18,705 nucleotides of DNA, taken from NCBI GenBank assembly GCA_025936275.1, contig JAICTR010000010.1:1-18705 (forward strand), given 5' to 3'. The position numbers and the translations under genes are program-made. Below are positions 1-5,077 of the stretch, piece by piece; position 1 is the stretch's first letter; each line of letters starts with the position of its first letter. The DNA is from Burkholderiales bacterium. GTDB lineage: Bacteria > Pseudomonadota > Gammaproteobacteria > Burkholderiales > Usitatibacteraceae. The notes under the pieces are model-generated. The model worked only from the letters and a program-made list of their open reading frames with translations, did no database searches and was not told the origin of the DNA.

Positions 1-653
1 CCCGCGCAGCGCACCTCGACTTGCGCGGAGACGCCGGAAAGCTCCGAGAAATGCTCGAGGAAGCGCGGCTCGAAGCTCAGCGGCACGAGCGCGGGCTTGG
101 GCGGCACGATGCCGAGCCCGAACTGCTCGGCCACCTTGTACGCGAAGGGCGTCGCGCCGATCTTGGGCACCGTGAGCCCGCCGGTCGCGATGACGAGCGA
201 TTTGGCCGCCGCCGTCGCTCGCGAAGTCTCGAGGCTGAAGAGCGCGCCGTCGTGCCGCACGTCGCGGATCTCGCACGGCTGCCACCAGTCGACGCCGCCC
301 TTCGCACATTCGGCGCGGAGCATGTCGACGATCTGGAGCGAGCTTGCGTCGCAGAAGAGCTGTCCGAGCGTCTTCTCGTGCCATGCGATGCCGTGGCTTT
401 CGACGAGCGCGATGAAATCGCGCGGCGTGTAGCGCTCGAGCGCGGGACGGCAGAACGCGGGATCGACGGAAAGGAAGTCGCGATGCGTCGCGTGCAGGTT
501 GGTGAAATTGCAGCGCCCGCCGCCGGAGATGCGGATCTTCTCGCCGACCTTCGCGTAATGATCGACCAGCAGCACGCGCCGGCCGCGCTGCCCCGCCGTG
601 GCGGCGCACATCATCCCCGCCGCGCCGGCGCCGATGACGACGACGTCGAAGAT
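1..653 (-). CDS. BaiN/HI0933-family FAD-dependent oxidoreductase, N-terminal part (gene runs off the window)
   Basis: The reverse strand encodes a Rossmann FAD-binding start (FDVVVIGAGAAGMMCA), then the hallmark SGGGRCNFTN motif about 45 residues in and an IATGG segment near residue 150, which together identify the HI0933/BaiN-like flavoprotein family (NAD(P)/FAD-dependent oxidoreductases, mostly of undefined substrate, cytosolic). About 217 codons are present; the C-terminal half lies beyond base 1. The start is a problem: between the in-frame stop at 750-752 and the GAGAAG glycine motif there is no ATG, GTG, TTG or CTG. The first ATG (612-614) is inside the glycine motif. The best-placed codon is ATC at 651-653, with GAGGG nine bases upstream, matching where family members start. 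The gene follows the 167-aa gene by about 16 bases, so the two are probably co-transcribed. Family identity is firm; the start is inferred. Confidence 0.85.
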   Translation of the reverse strand, partial: MFDVVVIGAGAAGMMCAATAGQRGRRVLLVDHYAKVGEKIRISGGGRCNFTNLHATHRDFLSVDPAFCRPALERYTPRDFIALVESHGIAWHEKTLGQLFCDASSLQIVDMLRAECAKGGVDWWQPCEIRDVRHDGALFSLETSRATAAAKSLVIATGGLTVPKIGATPFAYKVAEQFGLGIVPPKPALVPLSFEPRFLEHFSELSGVSAQVEVRCA

Positions 654-669
654 CGCCGCGATCCCTCGG

Positions 670-1173
670 CTAGCGCGCGAGCGCGGGCTTCTCGAGGCTC
701 TTCGCGAACGCGTCCGGGACGCCGATCCCGGCCTTGATGAGCTCGAGGATCAGGCTGCGGTTCTCGCGCACGGCGGGAGGCAGCGCCTCCTTGTTCGCGA
801 AGAAGTACTCGGACATCGCCTTCAACGCCTCGGGCTCCTTCACCTTCTTGGCCGTGGGCTTCGGCCCCTTCGCGAGCTTCGTGTAAGCCTCGATCAGCGT
901 GGTGCGCGAGGCCGAAACCTGCTCGCCCGCGATGCGTCCGGTGAGGTGCGCGATCCAGAATCCACCCCAGGGATTCACGACGTTCTTGTGCAGGTTGTAA
1001 CGCAGGTCCTCGTATTCCTTCTTCCAGCGGGGGTCGTTCTCGATGGCGACGAAGACATCCTCGACGACATCTTCGGTATACGGCTTGGGAAGGGTCTTGA
1101 GGACTTCCTCGAAGAGCGACTTCAGGCGGGCAACGCGCATAAGTGGACTGTCCTTCGGTTTCGGGTCATTCAT
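670..1173 (-). CDS. Conserved-looking 167-aa protein of unknown function
   Basis: I do not recognise the family. The 167-aa product is soluble, with no signal peptide or membrane segment, charged and predicted mainly helical. It has an aromatic patch (NPWGGFWIAH) in the middle and a lysine-rich stretch around residues 100-115. GC-rich third positions and tight packing support real coding: the upstream DUF2145 gene ends 18 bases before this start and the flavoprotein begins about 16 bases after this stop. The start ATG at 1171-1173 is preceded by GAGGA overlapping the upstream stop; a second ATG at 1138-1140 (MRVARLKSLF) with AAGGAC upstream is an alternative. Probably part of a four-gene minus-strand unit starting near 2561. 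Confidence 0.75.
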   Translation of the reverse strand: MNDPKPKDSPLMRVARLKSLFEEVLKTLPKPYTEDVVEDVFVAIENDPRWKKEYEDLRYNLHKNVVNPWGGFWIAHLTGRIAGEQVSASRTTLIEAYTKLAKGPKPTAKKVKEPEALKAMSEYFFANKEALPPAVRENRSLILELIKAGIGVPDAFAKSLEKPALAR

Positions 1174-1191
1174 TATCCGCCCAACGGGTCC

Positions 1192-2106
1192 TCATCGAGC
1201 GTCGTCGAGGTCGATCACGCGATCGCCCTCTCGCGGCCGACAGCCCCGGGCGATCGGCTCCCAGCCGGGGTGGATGACCGCCTTCGCGCCATCGTGGCAC
1301 ATCTCGATGCGCATCGCGCCAGGCATTCGCTTGTGGACGAAGGCTTCTATGGATCGCGGCAGGCTGGTTTGCACTCGCAGCGCGTAGAGATCATCCTCGG
1401 GATGGTCGTCGAAGTGCATGAAAGGAACGAAGGGGGCGACCGCCATCAGCCAGTGCGAGCCGACATCGACCGCCGTCGGCTGGTAGCCGCTCTTTCGCAG
1501 CCAACCCTGCGCACGCTCGCGCAGGCCCGGGCCATCGTCGAGCGCGCCCCACGCCGAGGCGAGCAGCTCCGCCACCCATTGGTTGCAATTCTGGTAGCTC
1601 ACGCTGAACGGGTACGCATTCGCGCTGTAGCTCGCGGCGAGGAGATGCAGCGCAAGCGCGGCATCGAGCGCGGCACGCTCGAGCATGGCGGCCGCGGTGC
1701 CGTCGAGCAGCACGATCGACACGTATCCCGCATCCGGATCGTCGGTGCCGAAGAGGAAGCCGGAGAGGCCCTGGTCGTACAGTCGCGAACGCCGCTCGTC
1801 GCACGCGTAGTAGAGCTGGCGCACCGACCACGGCGCGTTGCCGCTTGCCTTGAGGCTTATGCCCGCATGCGAGTAACGCAGGCCGAAGCGGCTGAGGTCC
1901 ACGCCGGAGCGCGCGACCAATGCCACGGTTTCACCCGAGCGGTCGAGCTCCTGCTTGATGAGCGCGGCGAAGCGCAGCAGCCGGTCCGCCTGCCGCGCGG
2001 TCATCGGTGCCGGCGCATCGCAAAACTGGAGAGATGCTGATGATGCCTGCGCGCCTTGTGCGCAGCTCCACAGGGCGGCGGCGAGCAGCAGCAGGCGAAG
2101 CTTCAA
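1192..2106 (-). CDS. DUF2145 family secreted protein (TTG start)
   Basis: The 304-aa product begins with a clear Sec signal peptide (hydrophobic LRLLLLAAALWS followed by AQA, cleavage near residue 21) and then matches what I know of the DUF2145 family: a conserved N-terminal C residue, a YSHAGI segment, a YQNCNQWVAELL segment and a late aromatic stretch (HWLMAVAPFVPFMHF). The H and C/N residues recall a papain-like fold, but no activity is established. The open frame extends upstream without a stop, yet the signal peptide begins exactly at a TTG (2104-2106) that overlaps the TGA of the upstream gene as TTGA, so I place the start there; translation is probably coupled. Likely periplasmic. Confidence 0.82.
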   Translation of the reverse strand: MKLRLLLLAAALWSCAQGAQASSASLQFCDAPAPMTARQADRLLRFAALIKQELDRSGETVALVARSGVDLSRFGLRYSHAGISLKASGNAPWSVRQLYYACDERRSRLYDQGLSGFLFGTDDPDAGYVSIVLLDGTAAAMLERAALDAALALHLLAASYSANAYPFSVSYQNCNQWVAELLASAWGALDDGPGLRERAQGWLRKSGYQPTAVDVGSHWLMAVAPFVPFMHFDDHPEDDLYALRVQTSLPRSIEAFVHKRMPGAMRIEMCHDGAKAVIHPGWEPIARGCRPREGDRVIDLDDAR

Positions 2107-2561
2107 AGCTGCACGGGGCGCAGATCCAGGTCGCGCTGCCATTCGGCGGCGAGCACGAGGAAGAACGCGACGCCCGTGTCGGCCCACGCGAATTCGTAGC
2201 CGTAGGGGCGCTGACGCACACCCACGATGTCGCCGGGCGCTGCGGTTCGATTTCCGAGCGCCGCACGCGGGACATCGAGGTAGATGACCGCGGTGTTTTC
2301 CCTCGCGTTCGCGATGTGCTGCATCTTCATGCGCAGCTTGCCCGCGCCGTCCGCTTCCGCGACCTCGATGATGCGGTAGTCGCCTTCCGCGACATTGCGC
2401 GTGGAGCTGCCGCTCGAGTCGTGGAGCGAATCGGACAAGCTGCCGACCGAGGTGGACGCGGCGCTCGAGGCAGAGGAAGCGAAGCTCTCGGCGGCGCAAG
2501 GCAGCGAGGCCGCGATGCCGAGGAGAAGCGCAACGGCGAATCGGGATGGAGAAAGAATCAT
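2103..2561 (-). CDS. Secreted 152-aa protein of unknown function, partner of the DUF2145 gene
   Basis: A signal peptide occupies about residues 1-24 (FAVALLLGIAASLPCAAE). It is followed by a Ser/Ala-rich low-complexity stretch (about residues 25-55) and a compact C-terminal domain of beta-strand character (residues 58-152: DYRIIEVAEADGAGKLRMK, AVIYLDVP, GYEFAWADTGVAFFLVL). Its stop overlaps the TTG start of the DUF2145 gene by 2 bases, so the two proteins are probably made together and work in the same periplasmic process. No catalytic motif is visible. The start is the ATG that gives the signal peptide. The 48 bases to the metallophosphoesterase stop at 2610 contain no recognisable terminator. 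Confidence 0.78.
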   Translation of the reverse strand: MILSPSRFAVALLLGIAASLPCAAESFASSASSAASTSVGSLSDSLHDSSGSSTRNVAEGDYRIIEVAEADGAGKLRMKMQHIANARENTAVIYLDVPRAALGNRTAAPGDIVGVRQRPYGYEFAWADTGVAFFLVLAAEWQRDLDLRPVQL

Positions 2562-2609
2562 TCGGCTATTCCAGTACGCGCGATGGGTGGCGCACAGTGT
2601 GGCATAGCG

Positions 2610-3374
2610 CTAGCCGATCTCGACCAGGAAATTCGCATCGAAGCGGGGATTCTCGTTCACGCCTTCCTTGGCATACCCGCGTGGATTGCACACCACCCGC
2701 GTGCCATTGAGGTCGTAATCGAAGCTATCGTGCGTATGCCCGTGGATCCACATGCGTGCGCGAGTGCCGTCGGCGAGGCGCTCGGCATCGGAGACGAAGC
2801 ATGCGTTGAGGAGCGAGCCCGCGAACCTCTGGTGGATGCTCCTTGGCGATGGCGCATGGTGGGTGATCACGACCGTCGGGCCGTCGTGCGGCTCGGCGAG
2901 CTTGCCGGCGAGCCAACGCGCGTGGGTGTCGAACAACGTCGCGGAATCGGCGGGGGCGAACACGCGCTCGTCCGCGTCGCCGATGCGGATCCGGCTGAAA
3001 TCTCGAATCAGCCTTTGCGCTTCCCGCAGCGCCGCATCTCGCTTCTCGCCTTCGCCGAAGAGCATGAAGTCGGTCCACAGCGTGCTTCCGAGAAATCGCA
3101 CGCCGCCGAAGACTACTTCGTCGTTATCGAGCACGCGCACGTTCGTCCCGGCGCACCGTTGCTTGAGCTCGGCGACGGTGCCGGTGATGCTGCCGCCGTA
3201 GAACTCGTGGTTGCCGGGCACGTAGAACACGGGCTTGGCGAAGCCTTGCGCCCAGGCGATGGCTTCCTTCGGGCGGGCGATATCACCGGCGAGGATGACC
3301 GCGTCGGCGTCGTTCTCCGGAATCGGCAAGGCGCCGAGGCCAAGGTGTAGGTCGGAGAGGACGTTCAGTTTCAT
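2610..3374 (-). CDS. Calcineurin-like metallophosphoesterase
   Basis: The 254-aa cytosolic protein carries the full set of dimetal metallophosphoesterase motifs: SDLHLG (D8, H10), GD at 30-31, GNHE at 54-57, VITHHAPS around residue 165 and GHTH about 30 residues later. The substrate cannot be told from sequence; members act on phosphomonoesters or phosphodiesters including nucleotides. The frame is open upstream to 3485, but the family N-terminus (MKLNVLSDLH) begins at the ATG at 3372-3374, so the extension is discounted; no clear Shine-Dalgarno precedes it. It lies 23 bases downstream of the antitoxin stop, so it may be read through from the TA operon. Confidence 0.92.
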   Translation of the reverse strand: MKLNVLSDLHLGLGALPIPENDADAVILAGDIARPKEAIAWAQGFAKPVFYVPGNHEFYGGSITGTVAELKQRCAGTNVRVLDNDEVVFGGVRFLGSTLWTDFMLFGEGEKRDAALREAQRLIRDFSRIRIGDADERVFAPADSATLFDTHARWLAGKLAEPHDGPTVVITHHAPSPRSIHQRFAGSLLNACFVSDAERLADGTRARMWIHGHTHDSFDYDLNGTRVVCNPRGYAKEGVNENPRFDANFLVEIG

Positions 3375-3397
3375 CGCGGCGACGCGGTTGAAGGGCG

Positions 3398-3739
3398 CTA
3401 TGCGAGTACATCCAGCCCGTGCTTCTCCACGACCCTCAGGAGCTTCGAAGCGATGGCGCCCGGTTTTTTGGCCCCGGTCTCCCATTTCTGGACGGTGGAA
3501 GCACTGGTGTTCAAGTAGCGCGCGAAGAGGTTCTGGCTCACCTTGGCGCGGGCGCGGATGCGAACGACATCCTTCGCGGTGACTTCCTTCGTCGGCTTGA
3601 GGCAGAGCTCCTCGTACTCCTTCATCGTCGCCTTGTCGATCGCTCCCGCTCGATGAAGTCCTGCGGCGGCGCTGTGGATGGCTTCAAACGCGCCGCTCTT
3701 CGCACGCTTGGTCTTCCCGGTCTTACTTCCGCGGTTCAT
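3398..3739 (-). CDS. HigA-like XRE-family antitoxin
   Basis: The 113-aa protein has a basic N-terminus, a linker region and a C-terminal XRE helix-turn-helix (about residues 55-105: KVSQNLFARYLNTSASTVQKWE, GAKKPGAIASKLLRV). This C-terminal HTH with SQxxFA and STVxxWExG is typical of HigA antitoxins that pair with HigB/RelE toxins and repress their own operon. The start ATG at 3737-3739 has AGGAGA six bases upstream and overlaps the toxin's 3' end by 17 bases; upstream in-frame codons read through the toxin gene and are artefactual. Toxin-first order and coupling are characteristic of higBA modules. The likely operator is the palindrome at 4140-4160. Confidence 0.88.
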   Translation of the reverse strand: MNRGSKTGKTKRAKSGAFEAIHSAAAGLHRAGAIDKATMKEYEELCLKPTKEVTAKDVVRIRARAKVSQNLFARYLNTSASTVQKWETGAKKPGAIASKLLRVVEKHGLDVLA

Positions 3740-4133
3740 TGAAGATCTCCTGAATCTCGCCATGTTCGACGAGGCTCTCGATATCGGCACGCTCGTAATC
3801 CTTCGAGAGCTTCTTGAACCCTTCGAGTTCCTTCGATGTGATGTTGTCCTGGTCCTTCTTCGCAAAGAGAAAAACGAATATCCAGAAAGCATCGACCTTG
3901 TTCAAAACGATCGCGCGCTGGCGATTCTTGTCGAGGCGCTTCTTCCAGACACCGCCGCCCAGCGATTCGCCTTGGCCCCTCCGTAATTCCAGGATCGCCT
4001 TCCATAGCTCGTCGTCGGAGATGCCGCCGCTCCTTGCCTGCTTCGCGAAGTACCGCGTGCGGAATGCCCGGTCTGGCCGCAATTTGCCGGACGGCGTGGC
4101 AGGCGCGGAGCGGAAGCGACGTTTCGACGGCAT
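3723..4133 (-). CDS. HigB/RelE-like type II toxin
   Basis: The 136-aa protein contains the pattern of RelE-superfamily HigB-like toxins of the PF06296 type: RTRYFAKQARSGGISDDELWKAI, then LGGGVWKKRL, a FWIFVFLFAKKDQDNI core strand and a C-terminal helix beginning ELEGFKKL. Such toxins are usually ribosome-dependent mRNA endonucleases; activity here is inferred. The N-terminal 15 or so residues (MPSKRRF...) are extra and basic. The start ATG at 4131-4133 has no Shine-Dalgarno; instead a promoter -10 ends 6 bases upstream, so the message probably begins at or next to the AUG. The downstream antitoxin overlaps by 17 bases. Confidence 0.87.
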   Translation of the reverse strand: MPSKRRFRSAPATPSGKLRPDRAFRTRYFAKQARSGGISDDELWKAILELRRGQGESLGGGVWKKRLDKNRQRAIVLNKVDAFWIFVFLFAKKDQDNITSKELEGFKKLSKDYERADIESLVEHGEIQEIFNEPRK

Positions 4134-4138
4134 TTGTC

Positions 4139-4167
4139 ACTATAGCACTTGGTGCTATAGCTGGCAA
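4139..4167 (-). promoter_or_regulatory. Promoter of the toxin-antitoxin operon, leaderless
   Basis: On the minus strand a -35 TTGCCA (4162-4167), a 17-base spacer and a -10 TATAGT (4139-4144) are within one and two bases of consensus. Standard spacing puts the transcription start at or within a base or two of the toxin ATG (4131-4133), which has no Shine-Dalgarno. The operator palindrome overlaps the spacer and -10. Confidence 0.75.
4140..4160. promoter_or_regulatory. Probable HigA operator palindrome
   Basis: A perfect inverted repeat with 9-base arms, CTATAGCAC and GTGCTATAG, separated by TTG. It lies within the -10/spacer of the TA promoter, the expected position for autorepression by the XRE-type antitoxin encoded downstream. 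Confidence 0.8.
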
Positions 4168-4183
4168 GGCGTCGCGGATCCAT

Positions 4184-4295
4184 GCCGGCGTCCAACACGA
4201 GGCCTGGCTCGAGCGGCCCGTCCTATCGAACCCTCAAAGGTTCGAATACCGTGGGAGGACAATGAAAAACGCCCACACGAGGTGGGCGTTTTCAT
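4184..4295. repeat. Hairpin module, copy 1 (degenerate)
   Basis: Bases 4184-4218 match 4740-4774 at 34 of 35 positions. They are followed by a TCGAACC/GGTTCGA hairpin (arms 4226-4232 and 4239-4245, resembling a tRNA T-arm sequence) and a terminator hairpin with loop ACGAG. Copy 2 at 4740-4861 has the same order of elements with intact stems; here the first stem has decayed. The space between the TA promoter and the HTH gene (4168-4310) holds no gene. Confidence 0.7.
4262..4295 (-). terminator. Rho-independent terminator of the 81-aa HTH gene (bidirectional in form)
   Basis: Stem ACGCCCAC/GTGGGCGT (4269-4276 and 4282-4289) with loop ACGAG, flanked by five A on one side and four T on the other, so it can work in both directions. 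It begins about 15 bases after the stop of the gene ending at 4311. Confidence 0.85.
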
Positions 4296-4310
4296 CTTGG
4301 CTGAAGCCGC

Positions 4311-4556
4311 TTAGCTCTTGGCCTTCGGCTTGCGACCCGGCGCGGGCGGCGGAACGAATCCGGATATGCGACCTTGCCACGCTTCGATCTGCCGCCCATT
4401 CTCGAATTGGATCGTCTTGCAGATGATCGCTTCACGGGCATCGGCGAGGGCGGTCAGGTGCTGCCTCACGGTGGCCAAGGGCACGCGAAGCTCCTTGGCG
4501 ATCTCGAGGTCCAGGCGCTGGCCATGTTTCTTCAGGCACTGCAGGGTTTCGGTCAT
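4311..4556 (-). CDS. Small winged helix-turn-helix DNA-binding protein (81 aa)
   Basis: Residues 5-48 (LKKHGQRLDLEIAKELRVPL, ATVRQHLTAL) read as an HTH with a recognition helix after the VPLATVRQHL turn, followed by a wing-like strand pair (AIICKTIQFENGRQIEAWQG) and a proline/lysine tail. This suggests an ArsR/MarR-like or phage-type minimal regulator; I cannot name the family. The start ATG at 4554-4556 has GAGGA upstream with good spacing, and a terminator follows the stop, so it is a monocistronic unit. Two tandem 20-base boxes at 4614-4653 lie about 60-100 bases upstream and could be its operators, though they also match the tRNA-Glu 3' end. Confidence 0.75.
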   Translation of the reverse strand: MTETLQCLKKHGQRLDLEIAKELRVPLATVRQHLTALADAREAIICKTIQFENGRQIEAWQGRISGFVPPPAPGRKPKAKS

Positions 4557-4612
4557 CGGTGATGTCCTCGAGATGGGAATGAGTTAAATGGGGCTGGACC
4601 GGCAAAAAACAA

Positions 4613-4653
4613 CGTCCCCACGGGGATTGCGGTGTCCCCACGGGGATTGCGAA
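4613..4653. repeat. Tandem copies of the tRNA-Glu 3' end
   Basis: GTCCCCACGGGGATTGCG occurs at 4614-4631 and again at 4634-4651 (period 20). Its first 15 bases equal the complement of the acceptor/T-stem 3' strand of tRNA-Glu at 4867-4881, and copy 1 also shares the preceding C. This looks like attachment-site scars or tRNA-derived duplication. Confidence 0.75.
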
Positions 4654-4682
4654 TCGCGCTGCGACCAATCCTCGCGCGATTC

Positions 4683-4746
4683 GTCCGAAGCGCCAAAGCC
4701 AGGCGCTTCGGACCGCCGGCCCGAGAGAAGCTGGGCTGGGCCGGCG
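4683..4746. repeat. Two adjacent perfect hairpins
   Basis: GTCCGAAGCGCC (4683-4694) pairs with 4702-4713 (12 bp, 7-base loop). CGCCGGCCC (4714-4722) pairs with 4738-4746 (9 bp, 15-base loop). They abut one another and the next hairpin. No open frame here looks coding. Confidence 0.75.
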
Positions 4747-4861
4747 TCCAACACGAGGCCTGGCTTGAGCGGCCTCGTGTTGTCGAACCCTTTGTGGGTT
4801 CGAATCGTCATGCGAACGGTACAAATGAAAAGAGCCACCACGAGGGTGGCTCTTTTCATTT
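4740..4861. repeat. Hairpin module, copy 2 (intact)
   Basis: Three consecutive perfect hairpins: CAACACGAGGCC (4749-4760) with 4771-4782; TCGAACCC (4783-4790) with 4796-4803; and a 17-bp stem (4823-4839 with 4845-4861, loop ACGAG). The order and 34 of 35 leading bases match copy 1 at 4184-4295. The last hairpin doubles as the tRNA-Glu terminator. Confidence 0.75.
4823..4861 (-). terminator. Terminator after tRNA-Glu (bidirectional in form)
   Basis: Perfect 17-bp inverted repeat AAATGAAAAGAGCCACC with loop ACGAG, ending in a CTCTTTTCATTT run on either strand. It starts 2 bases past the tRNA-Glu CCA end. Confidence 0.85.
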
Positions 4862-4862
4862 C

Positions 4863-4938
4863 TGGCGTCCCCACGGGGATTCGAACCCCGGTTATCGCCG
4901 TGAAAGGGCGGTGTCCTAGGCCTCTAGACGATGGGGAC
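4863..4938 (-). tRNA. tRNA-Glu (anticodon TTC)
   Basis: A 76-nt cloverleaf with acceptor GTCCCCA/TGGGGAC, D-arm, anticodon loop CTTTCAC, T-arm CGGGG-TTCGAAT-CCCCG, discriminator G and encoded CCA. The anticodon stem CCGCC/GGCGA has one C-A mismatch at the 27-43 pair. It is the second tRNA after gltX, the synthetase that charges it. Confidence 0.97.
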
Positions 4939-4939
4939 A

Positions 4940-4967
4940 AGAAAACGGGGAGCTAGAGGGCTCCCCG
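4940..4967 (-). terminator. Terminator-like hairpin between tRNA-Ala and tRNA-Glu
   Basis: On the minus strand CGGGGAGC (4960-4967) pairs with GCTCCCCG (4946-4953), 8 bp with a 6-base loop, followed by TTTTCTT immediately before the tRNA-Glu 5' end. It looks like an intrinsic terminator or an RNA-processing hairpin. Confidence 0.6.
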
Positions 4968-4982
4968 GCTTCCGAGGAATCT

Positions 4983-5058
<76 letters not shown>

Positions 5059-5071
5059 GACCGAGCCCTGC

Positions 5072-5077
5072 ATTATA
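5072..5077 (-). promoter_or_regulatory. Consensus -10 of the tRNA-Ala promoter
   Basis: A perfect TATAAT directly follows the gltX TGA, 13 bases before the tRNA-Ala 5' end, with a GC-rich discriminator. The -35 would lie in the gltX 3' end and is weak (TTGGAT with an 18-base spacer). Confidence 0.6.

Noticed and set aside
4740..4820. A tRNA or tRNA pseudogene suggested by GGGTTCGAATC
   Set aside because: No acceptor, D-arm or anticodon arm can be drawn, and the bases after TTCGAAT do not complete a T-stem; kept as a hairpin module instead.
4588..4956. Open frames of 95-122 aa on both strands across tRNA-Glu and its terminator
   Set aside because: They translate tRNA and terminator sequence (for example GIRTPV and GDSNPGYRRE peptides), a familiar annotation artefact.
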